64,000 nt of DNA from Fluviicola sp. (GTDB lineage: Bacteria > Bacteroidota > Bacteroidia > Flavobacteriales_D > Crocinitomicaceae). Under the pieces are notes generated by a model that saw only the letters and a list, made by a program, of their open reading frames with translations, was not told the origin of the DNA and ran no database searches. The stretch covers positions 1,240,001-1,304,000 of the forward strand of contig NZ_JBCNJT010000002.1 in the NCBI RefSeq assembly GCF_039596395.1, in the 5' to 3' direction. Below, one piece after another: positions 1 through 7,980 of the stretch (position 1 is its first letter; each line of letters opens with the position of its first letter). The position numbers and the translations under genes were made by a program.

Positions 1-109
1 GTTGCTCGAAAAAGTATGTTTTTAAACATCAAATTAAAAGAAAAAGTTACATTTCCCGTAATTTTTTTTGAGATAGACGTTTAGAAAGTAAAAAGGTTGT
101 AAAAAAAGA

Positions 110-1135
110 ATGAAAGAGCAAATCGCTGCAGCTAAGGAAGCTATCGAAAATTATGCCGTCACAGATCTCAATTCTGTAGAAGCGTTCCGTATTCACTTTT
201 TGGGTTCCAAAGGAGAATTGAAGAACCTTTTCGGGGAGTTGAAAAACGTTCCGAACGAGGAGAAGAAGGAAGTAGGGCAGCTTTTGAATGGCTTGAGAAT
301 CCTGGCGGAAGAAAAATGGATGCTTTCCAAAGAGAGCCTGGAAAATGTACAAGGTGCAGATTCCGATGTGGATGTAACCAGACCGGCAGAACCGGTTCCT
401 TTCGGGGCAAGACATCCGCTTTCCATTGTTCGCAGCGAGATCATCGCGATATTTGAACGCATCGGTTATTCGGTTTCTGAAGGACCGGAAATCGAGGACG
501 ATTGGCATAATTTCTCGGCATTGAACTTCCCGCCGGAACACCCGGCAAGAGATATGCAGGATACCTTCTTCATTGAAAAAGGAGAACGCGAAATGGCTTT
601 GAGAACGCACACATCATCGGTACAGGTGCGTGTGATGGAATCTTCCACACCGCCGATCCGGACCATTTCGCCGGGAAGGGTTTACCGCAACGAGGCAATC
701 TCTGCCCGTGCGCATTGTTTCTTTCACCAGGTGGAAGGATTGTACATCGATAAGAATGTTTCTTTTGCCGACCTGAAGCAAACGCTGGACTATTTCGCCA
801 AATCCTTATTCGGGGATAAGGCAAAGATCCGTATGCGCCCGTCTTATTTCCCGTTTACGGAACCAAGTGCGGAAGTGGATGTTTCCTGTACGATCTGTAA
901 CGGGAAAGGATGCAACGTGTGTAAATACACCGGCTGGCTCGAAATTTTGGGTTGCGGAATGGTAGATCCGAACGTATTGGAAGCTTCCGGGATCGATTCG
1001 GAAACGTATACAGGTTTTGCTTTCGGAATGGGAGTTGAGCGCATTGCCCAGTTGAAATTCCGGGTGAACGATTTGCGATTGTACTCGGAAAACGACGTGC
1101 GCTTCCTGAAACAATTTAAAGGAGTGAATTTCTGA
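110..1135 (+). CDS. pheS: Phenylalanyl-tRNA synthetase alpha subunit
   Basis: Catalytic alpha subunit of the class II alpha2beta2 enzyme that charges tRNA-Phe in the cytoplasm. The 341-residue length is normal for the family. Residues 1-90 form the helical N-terminal arm. Class II motif 2 is seen around residues 184-206 (RTISPGRVYRNE, then the HCFFHQVEG block) and motif 3 around 302-312 (GFAFGMGVERIA). Four cysteines at 260, 263, 268 and 271 make a CxxC-x4-CxxC knuckle; from memory this is common in Bacteroidota PheS and absent from E. coli. The stop codon overlaps the start of the next gene by one base, so the two are probably co-transcribed. The pheT gene is not in the window. Confidence 0.97.
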   Translation: MKEQIAAAKEAIENYAVTDLNSVEAFRIHFLGSKGELKNLFGELKNVPNEEKKEVGQLLNGLRILAEEKWMLSKESLENVQGADSDVDVTRPAEPVPFGARHPLSIVRSEIIAIFERIGYSVSEGPEIEDDWHNFSALNFPPEHPARDMQDTFFIEKGEREMALRTHTSSVQVRVMESSTPPIRTISPGRVYRNEAISARAHCFFHQVEGLYIDKNVSFADLKQTLDYFAKSLFGDKAKIRMRPSYFPFTEPSAEVDVSCTICNGKGCNVCKYTGWLEILGCGMVDPNVLEASGIDSETYTGFAFGMGVERIAQLKFRVNDLRLYSENDVRFLKQFKGVNF

Positions 1136-1494
1136 TGGGACTTTTTTCAAGCAAACAGAAGGCCGAATTTCCATGGGTGAAATTGACGAGCTCTGAACAA
1201 TTACACGAACTGTTGAAATCTTCGGAAACGAAGCCGGTTTTATTCTTCAAGCACAGTACGCGCTGCAGCATTTCTTCCATGGCGCTCAACCGTTTTGAGA
1301 ATAACATGGACCCGGAAAGAGCAACCTGCGTTTACCTGGATTTATTGGCGTATCGTTCATTGTCGAACGAAATTGCAGCGCTCACGAAGGTAGAGCACCA
1401 ATCTCCGCAGGCTATTTTAATCAGTAATCACGAAGTCATTTATACGGAAACACACAACGGAATAAGTGCAACAGATATTTTGAAACTCATTTAA
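1135..1494 (+). CDS. ytxJ: Bacillithiol-system redox protein, YtxJ family
   Basis: A 119-residue thioredoxin-fold protein of the YtxJ (DUF2847) family, predicted to act as a monothiol, bacilliredoxin-like protein in low-molecular-weight thiol metabolism. The family hallmark KHSTRCSIS is at residues 39-47, with the single candidate redox cysteine at 44 following the strand VLFF. A second conserved segment near the C-terminus (SPQAILI) matches the cis-proline region of thioredoxin folds. There is no signal peptide, so it is cytoplasmic. The start overlaps the pheS stop and the stop lies 2 bases before the next ATG, giving a tight operon. The function is inferred from the family; it implies that the organism makes bacillithiol, which this window cannot confirm. 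Confidence 0.85.
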   Translation: MGLFSSKQKAEFPWVKLTSSEQLHELLKSSETKPVLFFKHSTRCSISSMALNRFENNMDPERATCVYLDLLAYRSLSNEIAALTKVEHQSPQAILISNHEVIYTETHNGISATDILKLI

Positions 1495-1496
1495 TT

Positions 1497-2573
1497 ATGA
1501 AAAGAAGAACCGGAATCATTATACTTCTCGTCCTGGTATTGGCAGCTTTTATCCTTGTTCCTTTGATGCGTTCGGGCGGCGGATCGGAAGAACTGGAAAT
1601 GGCAAAGTTTGACCTTCCGGGTGATCCGCAGGCAAAGTACGGACAGGATATTCCTATTAAGTTCGTGATCCCTGAAGGTTTGGCGAAAGTGGAATTGCTT
1701 TACAATGATTCGGTATTTGAGACCTGGAATAACCCGAAAGCGCAGACCAGAACAGTTGCTTTGAAAACGAATTATTACGGTGTGGGTTCCAGATCTTTGA
1801 TTTTGAGATCGACGTTTAAGGACGGAACGGTGTTGGATAATTCGGCGATTGTCCGTGTAACTTCAGACATTGACCCGGAAATCCTGTTTGTGAAAATTGT
1901 CAATGAATTGCCGCACAACCCGGAAAACTATACGCAGGGTTATGAGTTTGACGGAAACCAGTTGTATGAAGGTACCGGAGATCCGGGGCAGCAGGGAAAA
2001 ACGGTGATCGGGCCGGTTTCTTTGCAGACGGGAGCATTCCTGGAACCGAAAAACGGGTTGGACGCTACTTATTTCGGGGAAGGAATTACCATTTTGGGAG
2101 ATTTGATCTACCAGATTACCTGGCAAAACAGCAAGTGCTTTGTATACGATAAGAAAACCATGGTGTTGAAGAACGAGTTTACTTATGTAGGCCAGGGTTG
2201 GGGATTGTGCAACGACGGAAAATCGATTATTATGTCAGATGGTTCCGAGCGCATTACCTTCCGGGATCCGAAATCTTTCCAGGCAACGAAGGTGATTGAA
2301 GTTTACGACAACGTAGGGCCAAGAACGAACCTGAACGAATTGGAATACATCGACGGGAAGATCTATGCGAATGTTTACCAAACGGGGACTGTTTTGGTGA
2401 TTGAACCGACAACCGGCCGTGTTTTGCAGGAAATCGATGCCAACGAGTTGGTGATCCGCGGAAAAGGAACGGGTGATGTACTGAACGGGATCGCTTATAA
2501 CAAGCTGACGAAGAAAACTTACATGACCGGAAAATACTGGACGAAGACCTTCGAAGTTCAATTTGCGAAGTAA
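1497..2573 (+). CDS. Glutaminyl-peptide cyclotransferase (glutamine cyclotransferase)
   Basis: Predicted enzyme that converts N-terminal glutamine to pyroglutamate on exported proteins. The 358-residue product has one N-terminal hydrophobic segment (about residues 6-25) that would anchor or export it, an immunoglobulin-like stretch (about 40-125), then a beta-propeller of the plant/bacterial glutamine-cyclotransferase type. Propeller signatures are NYTQGYEFDGNQLYEGTG, YFGEGIT, GWGLCNDG, LNELEYIDGKIYANVY and NGIAYNKLTKKTYMTGK. It lies between ytxJ and tadA with 2-3 base gaps. Nearly all other exported proteins in this window have Gln right after the predicted signal-peptide cleavage site, which fits this enzyme as a general modifier. 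Confidence 0.9.
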   Translation: MKRRTGIIILLVLVLAAFILVPLMRSGGGSEELEMAKFDLPGDPQAKYGQDIPIKFVIPEGLAKVELLYNDSVFETWNNPKAQTRTVALKTNYYGVGSRSLILRSTFKDGTVLDNSAIVRVTSDIDPEILFVKIVNELPHNPENYTQGYEFDGNQLYEGTGDPGQQGKTVIGPVSLQTGAFLEPKNGLDATYFGEGITILGDLIYQITWQNSKCFVYDKKTMVLKNEFTYVGQGWGLCNDGKSIIMSDGSERITFRDPKSFQATKVIEVYDNVGPRTNLNELEYIDGKIYANVYQTGTVLVIEPTTGRVLQEIDANELVIRGKGTGDVLNGIAYNKLTKKTYMTGKYWTKTFEVQFAK

Positions 2574-2576
2574 TTT

Positions 2577-3020
2577 ATGATCTCTCCCTACAACGACGAA
2601 TATTTCATGCGCCAGGCGTATATGGAAGCGCAAAAGGCTTTCGAACTGGGAGAAATCCCGGTTGGTGCGGTCGTTGTGGTCAATAACCAGATCATTGCCC
2701 GGGCTCATAATTTGACCGAACGGTTACACGACGTGACGGCGCATGCGGAAATGCAGGCAATTACGGCGGCTTCAGAGTACCTGGGAGCAAAATACCTGAA
2801 AGATTGTACGCTCTACGTGACGCTTGAGCCTTGCGTGATGTGTGCAGGAGCTTTGTATTGGTCGCAGCTGGACAAGATCATTTTTGCTGCCCGTGATGAA
2901 AAGCGCGGAGCCGGCCGTTTCCAAAATGAATTATATCACCCCAAAACGGTTGTCAGCAAAGGGCCATTGGAGAACGAATGTTCGCAGCTAATGATTGATT
3001 TTTTTAAAGAAAAACGATAA
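2577..3020 (+). CDS. tadA: tRNA-specific adenosine deaminase
   Basis: Zinc-dependent deaminase that converts the wobble adenosine of tRNA-Arg(ACG) to inosine. The cytidine-deaminase-like motif HAE is at residues 56-58 (His zinc ligand, Glu proton shuttle) and PCxxC supplies Cys86 and Cys89. The 147-residue length is normal for bacterial TadA. The C-terminal region DEKRGAGRF matches the TadA pattern. It is the last gene of the pheS row and is followed by a strong hairpin terminator. Confidence 0.95.
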   Translation: MISPYNDEYFMRQAYMEAQKAFELGEIPVGAVVVVNNQIIARAHNLTERLHDVTAHAEMQAITAASEYLGAKYLKDCTLYVTLEPCVMCAGALYWSQLDKIIFAARDEKRGAGRFQNELYHPKTVVSKGPLENECSQLMIDFFKEKR

Positions 3021-3023
3021 TTG

Positions 3024-3060
3024 GTAGGGGCGAAAAATTTTTCGTCCCTACTGGTTTTTT
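3024..3060 (+). terminator. Intrinsic terminator after tadA
   Basis: A 14-bp near-perfect stem (GTAGGGGCGAAAAA pairing with TTTTTCGTCCCTAC, with one G-U pair) is followed by a T run at 3055-3060. It lies 3 bases after the tadA stop and would end the pheS-tadA transcript. Confidence 0.85.
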
Positions 3061-3124
3061 ACCGGTTTACACCTGATTTTTACCATTCGCGTATCCTTTT
3101 TTCTCCGTAGTAATGATTATTCGT

Positions 3125-3132
3125 TAGATTTG
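3125..3132 (+). promoter_or_regulatory. Bacteroidota -7 element TAGATTTG
   Basis: Matches the TAnnTTTG -7 consensus of the Bacteroidota housekeeping sigma factor. It lies 15 bases before the ABC ATPase start chosen at 3148. No good TTG -33 box was found at the expected distance, so the call rests on the -7 element alone. Confidence 0.45.
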
Positions 3133-3147
3133 GTTAAAATCCAGCGT

Positions 3148-4047
3148 ATGTCAGAGATTGTTTTGCAAGTAACTAATTTATCCAAAAGATATAAGAAAGT
3201 GGAAGCCGTAAAGGATATCTCTTTCAGTATCCAAAAAGGAAATGTTTATGGTCTGCTTGGTCCCAACGGAAGTGGTAAAACTACCACTTTGGCCATGTTG
3301 ATGGGAATTTTACACCCCACTCAGGGTTCATTTTCCTGGTTCGGGAACGGACAGGAGGACAAGAACCGGTTGCGGATCGGGTGTTTACTGGAAACTCCCA
3401 ACTTTTACCCGTATTTGAATGCTTATGATAATTTACGGGTAACGGCTACGATCAAAAACATGACGAATCCGGGAGCCCGAATCGAAGAGGTACTGGAATA
3501 CGTGGATTTGAAAGAGCGCGGCAAAAGAACTTTCCGTACTTATTCCCTGGGAATGAAACAACGCCTGGCTGTGGCCGCCACTTTGCTTTCTGACCCGGAA
3601 GTGCTTGTGCTGGATGAACCGACTAACGGATTGGACCCGGAGGGAATCGCTGAAATGAGGGAATTGATCCTGAAGATCGGTGCGGAAGGAAAAACGATCA
3701 TTCTTGCCTCACACATTTTGGATGAAGTTCAAAAAATCTGTTCGCACGTGGTGATGCTGAAGCAAGGTGAAATGGTCTACAACGGAAGTATGACCGAACT
3801 GTTGCTGCAGCGCAAATCTTACCAGTTAATGGCCGACGATCCTGACAAGTTACTATCCGTTTTGCGTGGCTTGCCGGTTGTGAAGATTCTGACCGAAGAT
3901 CCGAATTCGTTGATGGTGGAATTGGACGAAAACCTGAGTGGTGCCGATTTGAACCGCATGATAGCAGAGAAGGGTATTTATCTTTCGGAATTACACGCTT
4001 ATCAAAAAAGTTTAGAGACTATTTTCTTAGAAAGAATGAAATTATGA
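3148..4047 (+). CDS. ABC transporter ATP-binding protein (ABC-2 exporter type)
   Basis: Nucleotide-binding subunit of an ABC exporter. Walker A GPNGSGKT is at residues 38-45, signature SLGMKQR around 133-139, Walker B VLVLDEPT around 152-159, and the switch histidine at 189 (ASHILDE). The C-terminal ~90 residues are the variable domain often found in CcmA/DrrA/bacitracin-type ATPases. The ATG at 3148 is preferred over an upstream in-frame TTG at 3130, because that TTG overlaps the likely promoter. The last four bases overlap the permease gene, indicating coupled translation. The substrate cannot be told. Confidence 0.93.
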   Translation: MSEIVLQVTNLSKRYKKVEAVKDISFSIQKGNVYGLLGPNGSGKTTTLAMLMGILHPTQGSFSWFGNGQEDKNRLRIGCLLETPNFYPYLNAYDNLRVTATIKNMTNPGARIEEVLEYVDLKERGKRTFRTYSLGMKQRLAVAATLLSDPEVLVLDEPTNGLDPEGIAEMRELILKIGAEGKTIILASHILDEVQKICSHVVMLKQGEMVYNGSMTELLLQRKSYQLMADDPDKLLSVLRGLPVVKILTEDPNSLMVELDENLSGADLNRMIAEKGIYLSELHAYQKSLETIFLERMKL

Positions 4048-4835
4048 GACAGATTATAGCATTGGAGTATGCCAAATTGAGAAAATTCCATACTCTTAAA
4101 ATATTGTTTGCGGTTTATATGGTGGTCGTTCCTTGCTGGATGTACTTTATGAACTTCTTTTTCAAGATGAATCCCGGGTTGAAGGCCATTTTCACACAGG
4201 CAAACACGTTTGATTTCCCGCATATCTGGAGTTTCGTTACCTATAGTGCAAGTTTCTTCAATATCCTGCTGGCGGTTTCGGTGGTTGTCATTACTACGAA
4301 TGATATCCAGTACAAAACCATGCGGCAAAACATCATTGACGGGCTTACCAAAAGACAGGTGATTTTCGGGAAGTTTGCTTTCGTGATTTTCCTGAGTACC
4401 ATTGCGACCGTGTATACTTTCCTTTGCGGCTTGGTAATCGGTTTGATCGAATCTGCAAATACGGATTTCTACCAGAACATTCACCTGAACATGCTCTACT
4501 TCCTCCAGACGATCGGTTACTTCAGCTTTGCATTCCTTTTTGCCATATTGGTGAAAAGACCTGCTATTGCAATTGTTACATTCATCATTTACTTCCCGGT
4601 TGAAACCATTGTGGGGAATATTATTTCCCAGAAAATGTACCAGTTCTTCCCGCTGAAGATTTATGCGGACCTGACTCCGATTCCTTTCTTTAAAGCAGTC
4701 ATTCACTCGGGACCTAAAAATGCGAATAACGACATCTTCCTGTTGAGTTCGACCGAGCAGTTGTCTTTGGCAGGAGTTTATATCGTGCTTTGTTTTGCAG
4801 TGACTTATTTTATTCTTAAACGAAGAGACCTGTAA
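4044..4835 (+). CDS. ABC-2 type transporter permease
   Basis: A 263-residue integral membrane protein with about six predicted helices (for example around residues 18-38, 63-83, 110-132, 149-170, 175-195 and 235-255) and short loops, the layout of ABC-2 permeases. It overlaps the ATPase gene by four bases (ATGA) and should be its membrane partner. The DNDIQYKTMRQNIIDG-like cytoplasmic segment after the second helix is typical of this permease group. The exported substrate is unknown. Confidence 0.85.
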   Translation: MRQIIALEYAKLRKFHTLKILFAVYMVVVPCWMYFMNFFFKMNPGLKAIFTQANTFDFPHIWSFVTYSASFFNILLAVSVVVITTNDIQYKTMRQNIIDGLTKRQVIFGKFAFVIFLSTIATVYTFLCGLVIGLIESANTDFYQNIHLNMLYFLQTIGYFSFAFLFAILVKRPAIAIVTFIIYFPVETIVGNIISQKMYQFFPLKIYADLTPIPFFKAVIHSGPKNANNDIFLLSSTEQLSLAGVYIVLCFAVTYFILKRRDL

Positions 4836-4931
4836 AAAAAGCTAACTGGTTAGCCTTCATTTCGTTAACAAACTAACAAGTTTGGAATTTCGAAGTCTGT
4901 GTTCTAAATTGCGGGACATTAAACTTCTACT

Positions 4932-6362
4932 ATGAATAAACTATTACTATGTGGAGCCCTGTTTACGGGCTTGTCAACTCATTCCCAAACCACTCTTTTC
5001 CAGGACAATTTCGAGGCAGGAGGAGGAAACTGGACCCTGAATGGCGGGTCGGGTTTAAATCAGTGGGTTATTAATTCGGAATACGTGGATAACTCCGGTT
5101 TCGGGCTTGTTGCCGACACACCGGATGAACCGGCCGGAGTAACGAACGGGCCGAATTCCGCTTACCTGCACATTTATAATACACAGGCGTGTGGTTTTGG
5201 AATCTGCAATGCTTCCTTCGATACCGGATCTTCCTCCAATCAAAGTGCTACGCTAACACCGATCGGTACAACAGGTTTCACGAACGTTACGTTGACGTTT
5301 ATCTATTTGTGTGACGGGGCAAGCGGAAGTGCTTACGGAATTGTAGAATATTCCACAGATGGGGGAGGTACCTGGACTGCTGCTTCAGGACAGTATTCGG
5401 GTGTTTCTACCTGGACCAATGCTTCCATTGCGCTTCCGGCATTTGACAATGCGCCTGCCCTGAAATTCCGTTTCAGATGGCAAAACGGCAATACCGGAAA
5501 CGATCCTGCTTTTGCAATTGATGAAGTAAAAATTACAGGAACTCCGGGAGCGGGTGCAACAGTAGGTACAGGAGCGATTACGACAACTACTTATTGTTCG
5601 AATACTACAGCAAATATTTCTGTTCCTTTCACAGTAACGGGAACAATCAACTCCGGAAATGTTTACACGGCACAATTATCCAACAGTGCAGGATCTTTTG
5701 CTGCTCCGACTGCAATCGGAACTTTGTCTTCTACTGCAACAGGAAGTTTGAGTATTTCTGCAACAATTCCAAGCGGATTGCCGGCTGGTAACGGATACCG
5801 CATTCGTGTGGATGCATCGAACCCGGCGACTACGGGAACGGATAACGGAATGAACCTGACGGTTGCTGCACCTCCAACCATTAATGCTACTCCATTTCCT
5901 GTAAACGGAACAATCTGTGCAGGAAACTCCGCTACGATAACAGCTTCCGGAGCAAATACCTATACCTGGAGTCCTGCCGGATCGCTGAGCAGTTCAACAG
6001 GATCTACTGTAACAGCAACACCTTCCGCTACACAAGTGTATACAGTGTCGGGTATTGATGCAAACGGATGTTCCAACAGCACAACCATTACGATTACTGT
6101 TGAAAGCTGCGCCGGACTGGAAGAAGCATCCTTCGGCGATTTCGAATTGTACCCGAATCCTGCCAGTGAAAAACTGAACCTGAATTTCGGAGAATTGAAA
6201 GGGATTCAGTCGGTGTCTGTTCTGGATCTTTCAGGAAGAACGGTTCTTTCCGAGAAGGTTTTTTCCAATACCATCAACATCCATTCTCTGGAAAGCGGGA
6301 AGTACTTCCTGGTGATTGAACACGAAGCGGGAAGATCTGCTAAGGCATTTGTGAAACACTAA
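4932..6362 (+). CDS. T9SS type A sorting-domain secreted protein
   Basis: A 476-residue exported protein. The signal peptide (residues 1-18) ends at HS before Gln19, so the mature N-terminus would be Gln. Residues ~20-200 resemble a jelly-roll 'MAM/adhesion-like' module (GFTNVTLTF, STDGGGTW, LKFRFRW, FAIDEVKI), followed by two Ser/Thr-rich immunoglobulin-like repeats. The last ~75 residues are a type A C-terminal sorting domain, beginning FELYPNPASEKLNLNF and containing LDLSGRTVL and SGKYFLVI. This predicts secretion through T9SS with cell-surface attachment. No catalytic motif was recognised. Confidence 0.85.
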   Translation: MNKLLLCGALFTGLSTHSQTTLFQDNFEAGGGNWTLNGGSGLNQWVINSEYVDNSGFGLVADTPDEPAGVTNGPNSAYLHIYNTQACGFGICNASFDTGSSSNQSATLTPIGTTGFTNVTLTFIYLCDGASGSAYGIVEYSTDGGGTWTAASGQYSGVSTWTNASIALPAFDNAPALKFRFRWQNGNTGNDPAFAIDEVKITGTPGAGATVGTGAITTTTYCSNTTANISVPFTVTGTINSGNVYTAQLSNSAGSFAAPTAIGTLSSTATGSLSISATIPSGLPAGNGYRIRVDASNPATTGTDNGMNLTVAAPPTINATPFPVNGTICAGNSATITASGANTYTWSPAGSLSSSTGSTVTATPSATQVYTVSGIDANGCSNSTTITITVESCAGLEEASFGDFELYPNPASEKLNLNFGELKGIQSVSVLDLSGRTVLSEKVFSNTINIHSLESGKYFLVIEHEAGRSAKAFVKH

Positions 6363-6381
6363 AAAGAACACTTTTTAACGA

Positions 6382-6425
6382 AAACCCGTAGGGATGCGAT
6401 AATCGCACCCCTGCGGGTTTTTTGC
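6382..6425 (+). terminator. Intrinsic terminator after the T9SS cargo gene
   Basis: Arms AAACCCG and CGGGTTT enclose further pairing (GGG/CCC and TGCGAT/ATCGCA) and are followed by a T run. It starts about 20 bases after the stop. Its distal T run overlaps the -33 box proposed for mnmE. Confidence 0.8.
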
Positions 6426-6449
6426 ATTCATAATTCGTCATTACCTTTG
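6421..6449 (+). promoter_or_regulatory. mnmE promoter (TTTG-N17-TACCTTTG), probably leaderless
   Basis: A -33 TTTG at 6421-6424 and a perfect -7 TACCTTTG at 6442-6449 are separated by 17 bases. The -7 element ends only 4 bases before the mnmE ATG at 6454, so the transcript would begin at or almost at the start codon. Confidence 0.6.
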
Positions 6450-6453
6450 CACC

Positions 6454-7860
6454 ATGAGTATTTCTCCAAAGACTATTTGTGCGTTATCCACTGCTCCGGG
6501 AATGGGGGCGATTGCTTTGATCCGTTTATCGGGGCCGGACGCGATTTCGATCTTGTCAAAAATTGCCGGCAAGTCCTTTGAACAGGCACTTTCACACAGC
6601 GCACATTTTGTCCGGTTGAAAAACACGGACGGTTCCGTTTTGGATGAGGTAGTAGCAACGATTTTCCATGAAGGACATAGTTTTACCGGTGAAAATACGG
6701 TTGAAATTGCTTGTCACGGATCTGTTTTTATCCAGCAGGAAATTATCCGGTTATTACTGGCAAACGGGTGTGAACTGGCCAAACCGGGAGAATTTACCAT
6801 GCGAGCTTTCCTGAACGGAAGAATGGATTTGAGCCAGGCAGAAGCTGTTTCCGACCTCATCGCTTCCGAGTCAGCCCGTTCACACGAAGTAGCGATGAAC
6901 CAGATGCGCGGTTCGTTTTCGAATGAATTACGTGATTTGAGGGAAAAACTGATCCATTTTGCTTCCCTGGTGGAGCTTGAACTGGATTTCGCGGAAGAAG
7001 ACGTGGAATTTGCCGACCGGACCGAATTGCTTGCTTTGGTGACTGAAGTATTGGCTTATGTCCGCAGGTTGATCCAATCCTTTGAACTGGGTAATGTGCT
7101 GAAAAACGGGGTTCCGGTAGCAATTGTAGGAGCACCGAATACCGGGAAGAGTACCTTGCTCAACCAGCTTTTGGGAGAAGACCGTGCGATCGTGAGCAAC
7201 ATTGCTGGAACAACGCGCGACGTGATCGAGGAAACCTTAAACATAGACGGGATCTTATTCCGTTTGATTGACACAGCCGGAATCCGCGAGGAAGCTGCCG
7301 AAGAAATCGAAGCCCTGGGAATTCAGCGTTCGCTGGACAAGATCAAACAAGCCAAAATTGTGTTGATGCTGAGTGATTTCAGCGGGAACAATGCTTCACA
7401 GGAGGGACATTTATCCATGAGTTCGGAAGAGACCGGAAAATGGGCAGACGAACAGGCAAAGAAATACCCGGGCGCACATTTTCTGGTGATCGGAAACAAG
7501 TACGATCTGCGTTCGGACCAACAGGATATCCCCTGGAACTATGAAACACCCTTCCTGCCGATCAGTGCGAAAAACGGAAGCGGGATTGCGGAATTGAAAT
7601 CCTGGTTGTCGAGACAAATCCTCGGATCATTCAACACCCAGTCTGACACCATTGTGACCAATGCGCGCCACCTGGATGCTTTGGAAAAAACGCAGGATTC
7701 CCTCGAAAAAGCCAAATGGGGACTGGAAACCAACATTACCGGCGACTTTGTAGCGATGGACATCCGCCAGGCCATGTTCTGGCTGGGCAGTATTACGGGC
7801 CAAATCTCGGAAGATGATTTGCTGGCGAATATTTTCAGTAAGTTTTGTATTGGGAAGTAA
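6454..7860 (+). CDS. mnmE: tRNA uridine-5-carboxymethylaminomethyl modification GTPase
   Basis: MnmE works with MnmG to build the cmnm5 group on wobble uridine U34 of several tRNAs. The order is an N-terminal tetrahydrofolate-binding domain (1-~120), a helical domain, the inserted G domain, and the C-terminal helix. G1 is GAPNTGKS (226-233), then the switch region with AGTTRD (251-256), G3 DTAG (273-276) and an NKYD motif. The conserved C-terminal CIGK ends the 468-residue protein; its cysteine is needed for modification in E. coli. The start matches family alignments (ICALSTAPGMGAIALIRLSG), which supports the leaderless reading of the promoter. Confidence 0.97.
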   Translation: MSISPKTICALSTAPGMGAIALIRLSGPDAISILSKIAGKSFEQALSHSAHFVRLKNTDGSVLDEVVATIFHEGHSFTGENTVEIACHGSVFIQQEIIRLLLANGCELAKPGEFTMRAFLNGRMDLSQAEAVSDLIASESARSHEVAMNQMRGSFSNELRDLREKLIHFASLVELELDFAEEDVEFADRTELLALVTEVLAYVRRLIQSFELGNVLKNGVPVAIVGAPNTGKSTLLNQLLGEDRAIVSNIAGTTRDVIEETLNIDGILFRLIDTAGIREEAAEEIEALGIQRSLDKIKQAKIVLMLSDFSGNNASQEGHLSMSSEETGKWADEQAKKYPGAHFLVIGNKYDLRSDQQDIPWNYETPFLPISAKNGSGIAELKSWLSRQILGSFNTQSDTIVTNARHLDALEKTQDSLEKAKWGLETNITGDFVAMDIRQAMFWLGSITGQISEDDLLANIFSKFCIGK

Positions 7861-7864
7861 CTAG

Positions 7865-7896
7865 CAGTAGGAGTGTGAAATTTTCCACCGCTACTG
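7865..7896 (+). terminator. Possible terminator hairpin after mnmE
   Basis: The outer arms CAGTAG and CTACTG pair perfectly and the inner part pairs imperfectly. There is no clean T run. In size and sequence it resembles the GTAGGG-type hairpin after tadA. Confidence 0.4.
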
Positions 7897-7980
7897 ATTT
7901 GTTGTCCGAAGCAACCTATCACCACCGATTTCGTCAATACAATAGAAGAAACTAATCTTCTGATATTATTACTGACGTCG

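Noticed and set aside
4002-4706. Long minus-strand frame opposite the ABC permease
   Set aside because: The plus strand encodes a clear permease overlapping the ATPase gene; the reverse frame has no hydrophobic or domain pattern.
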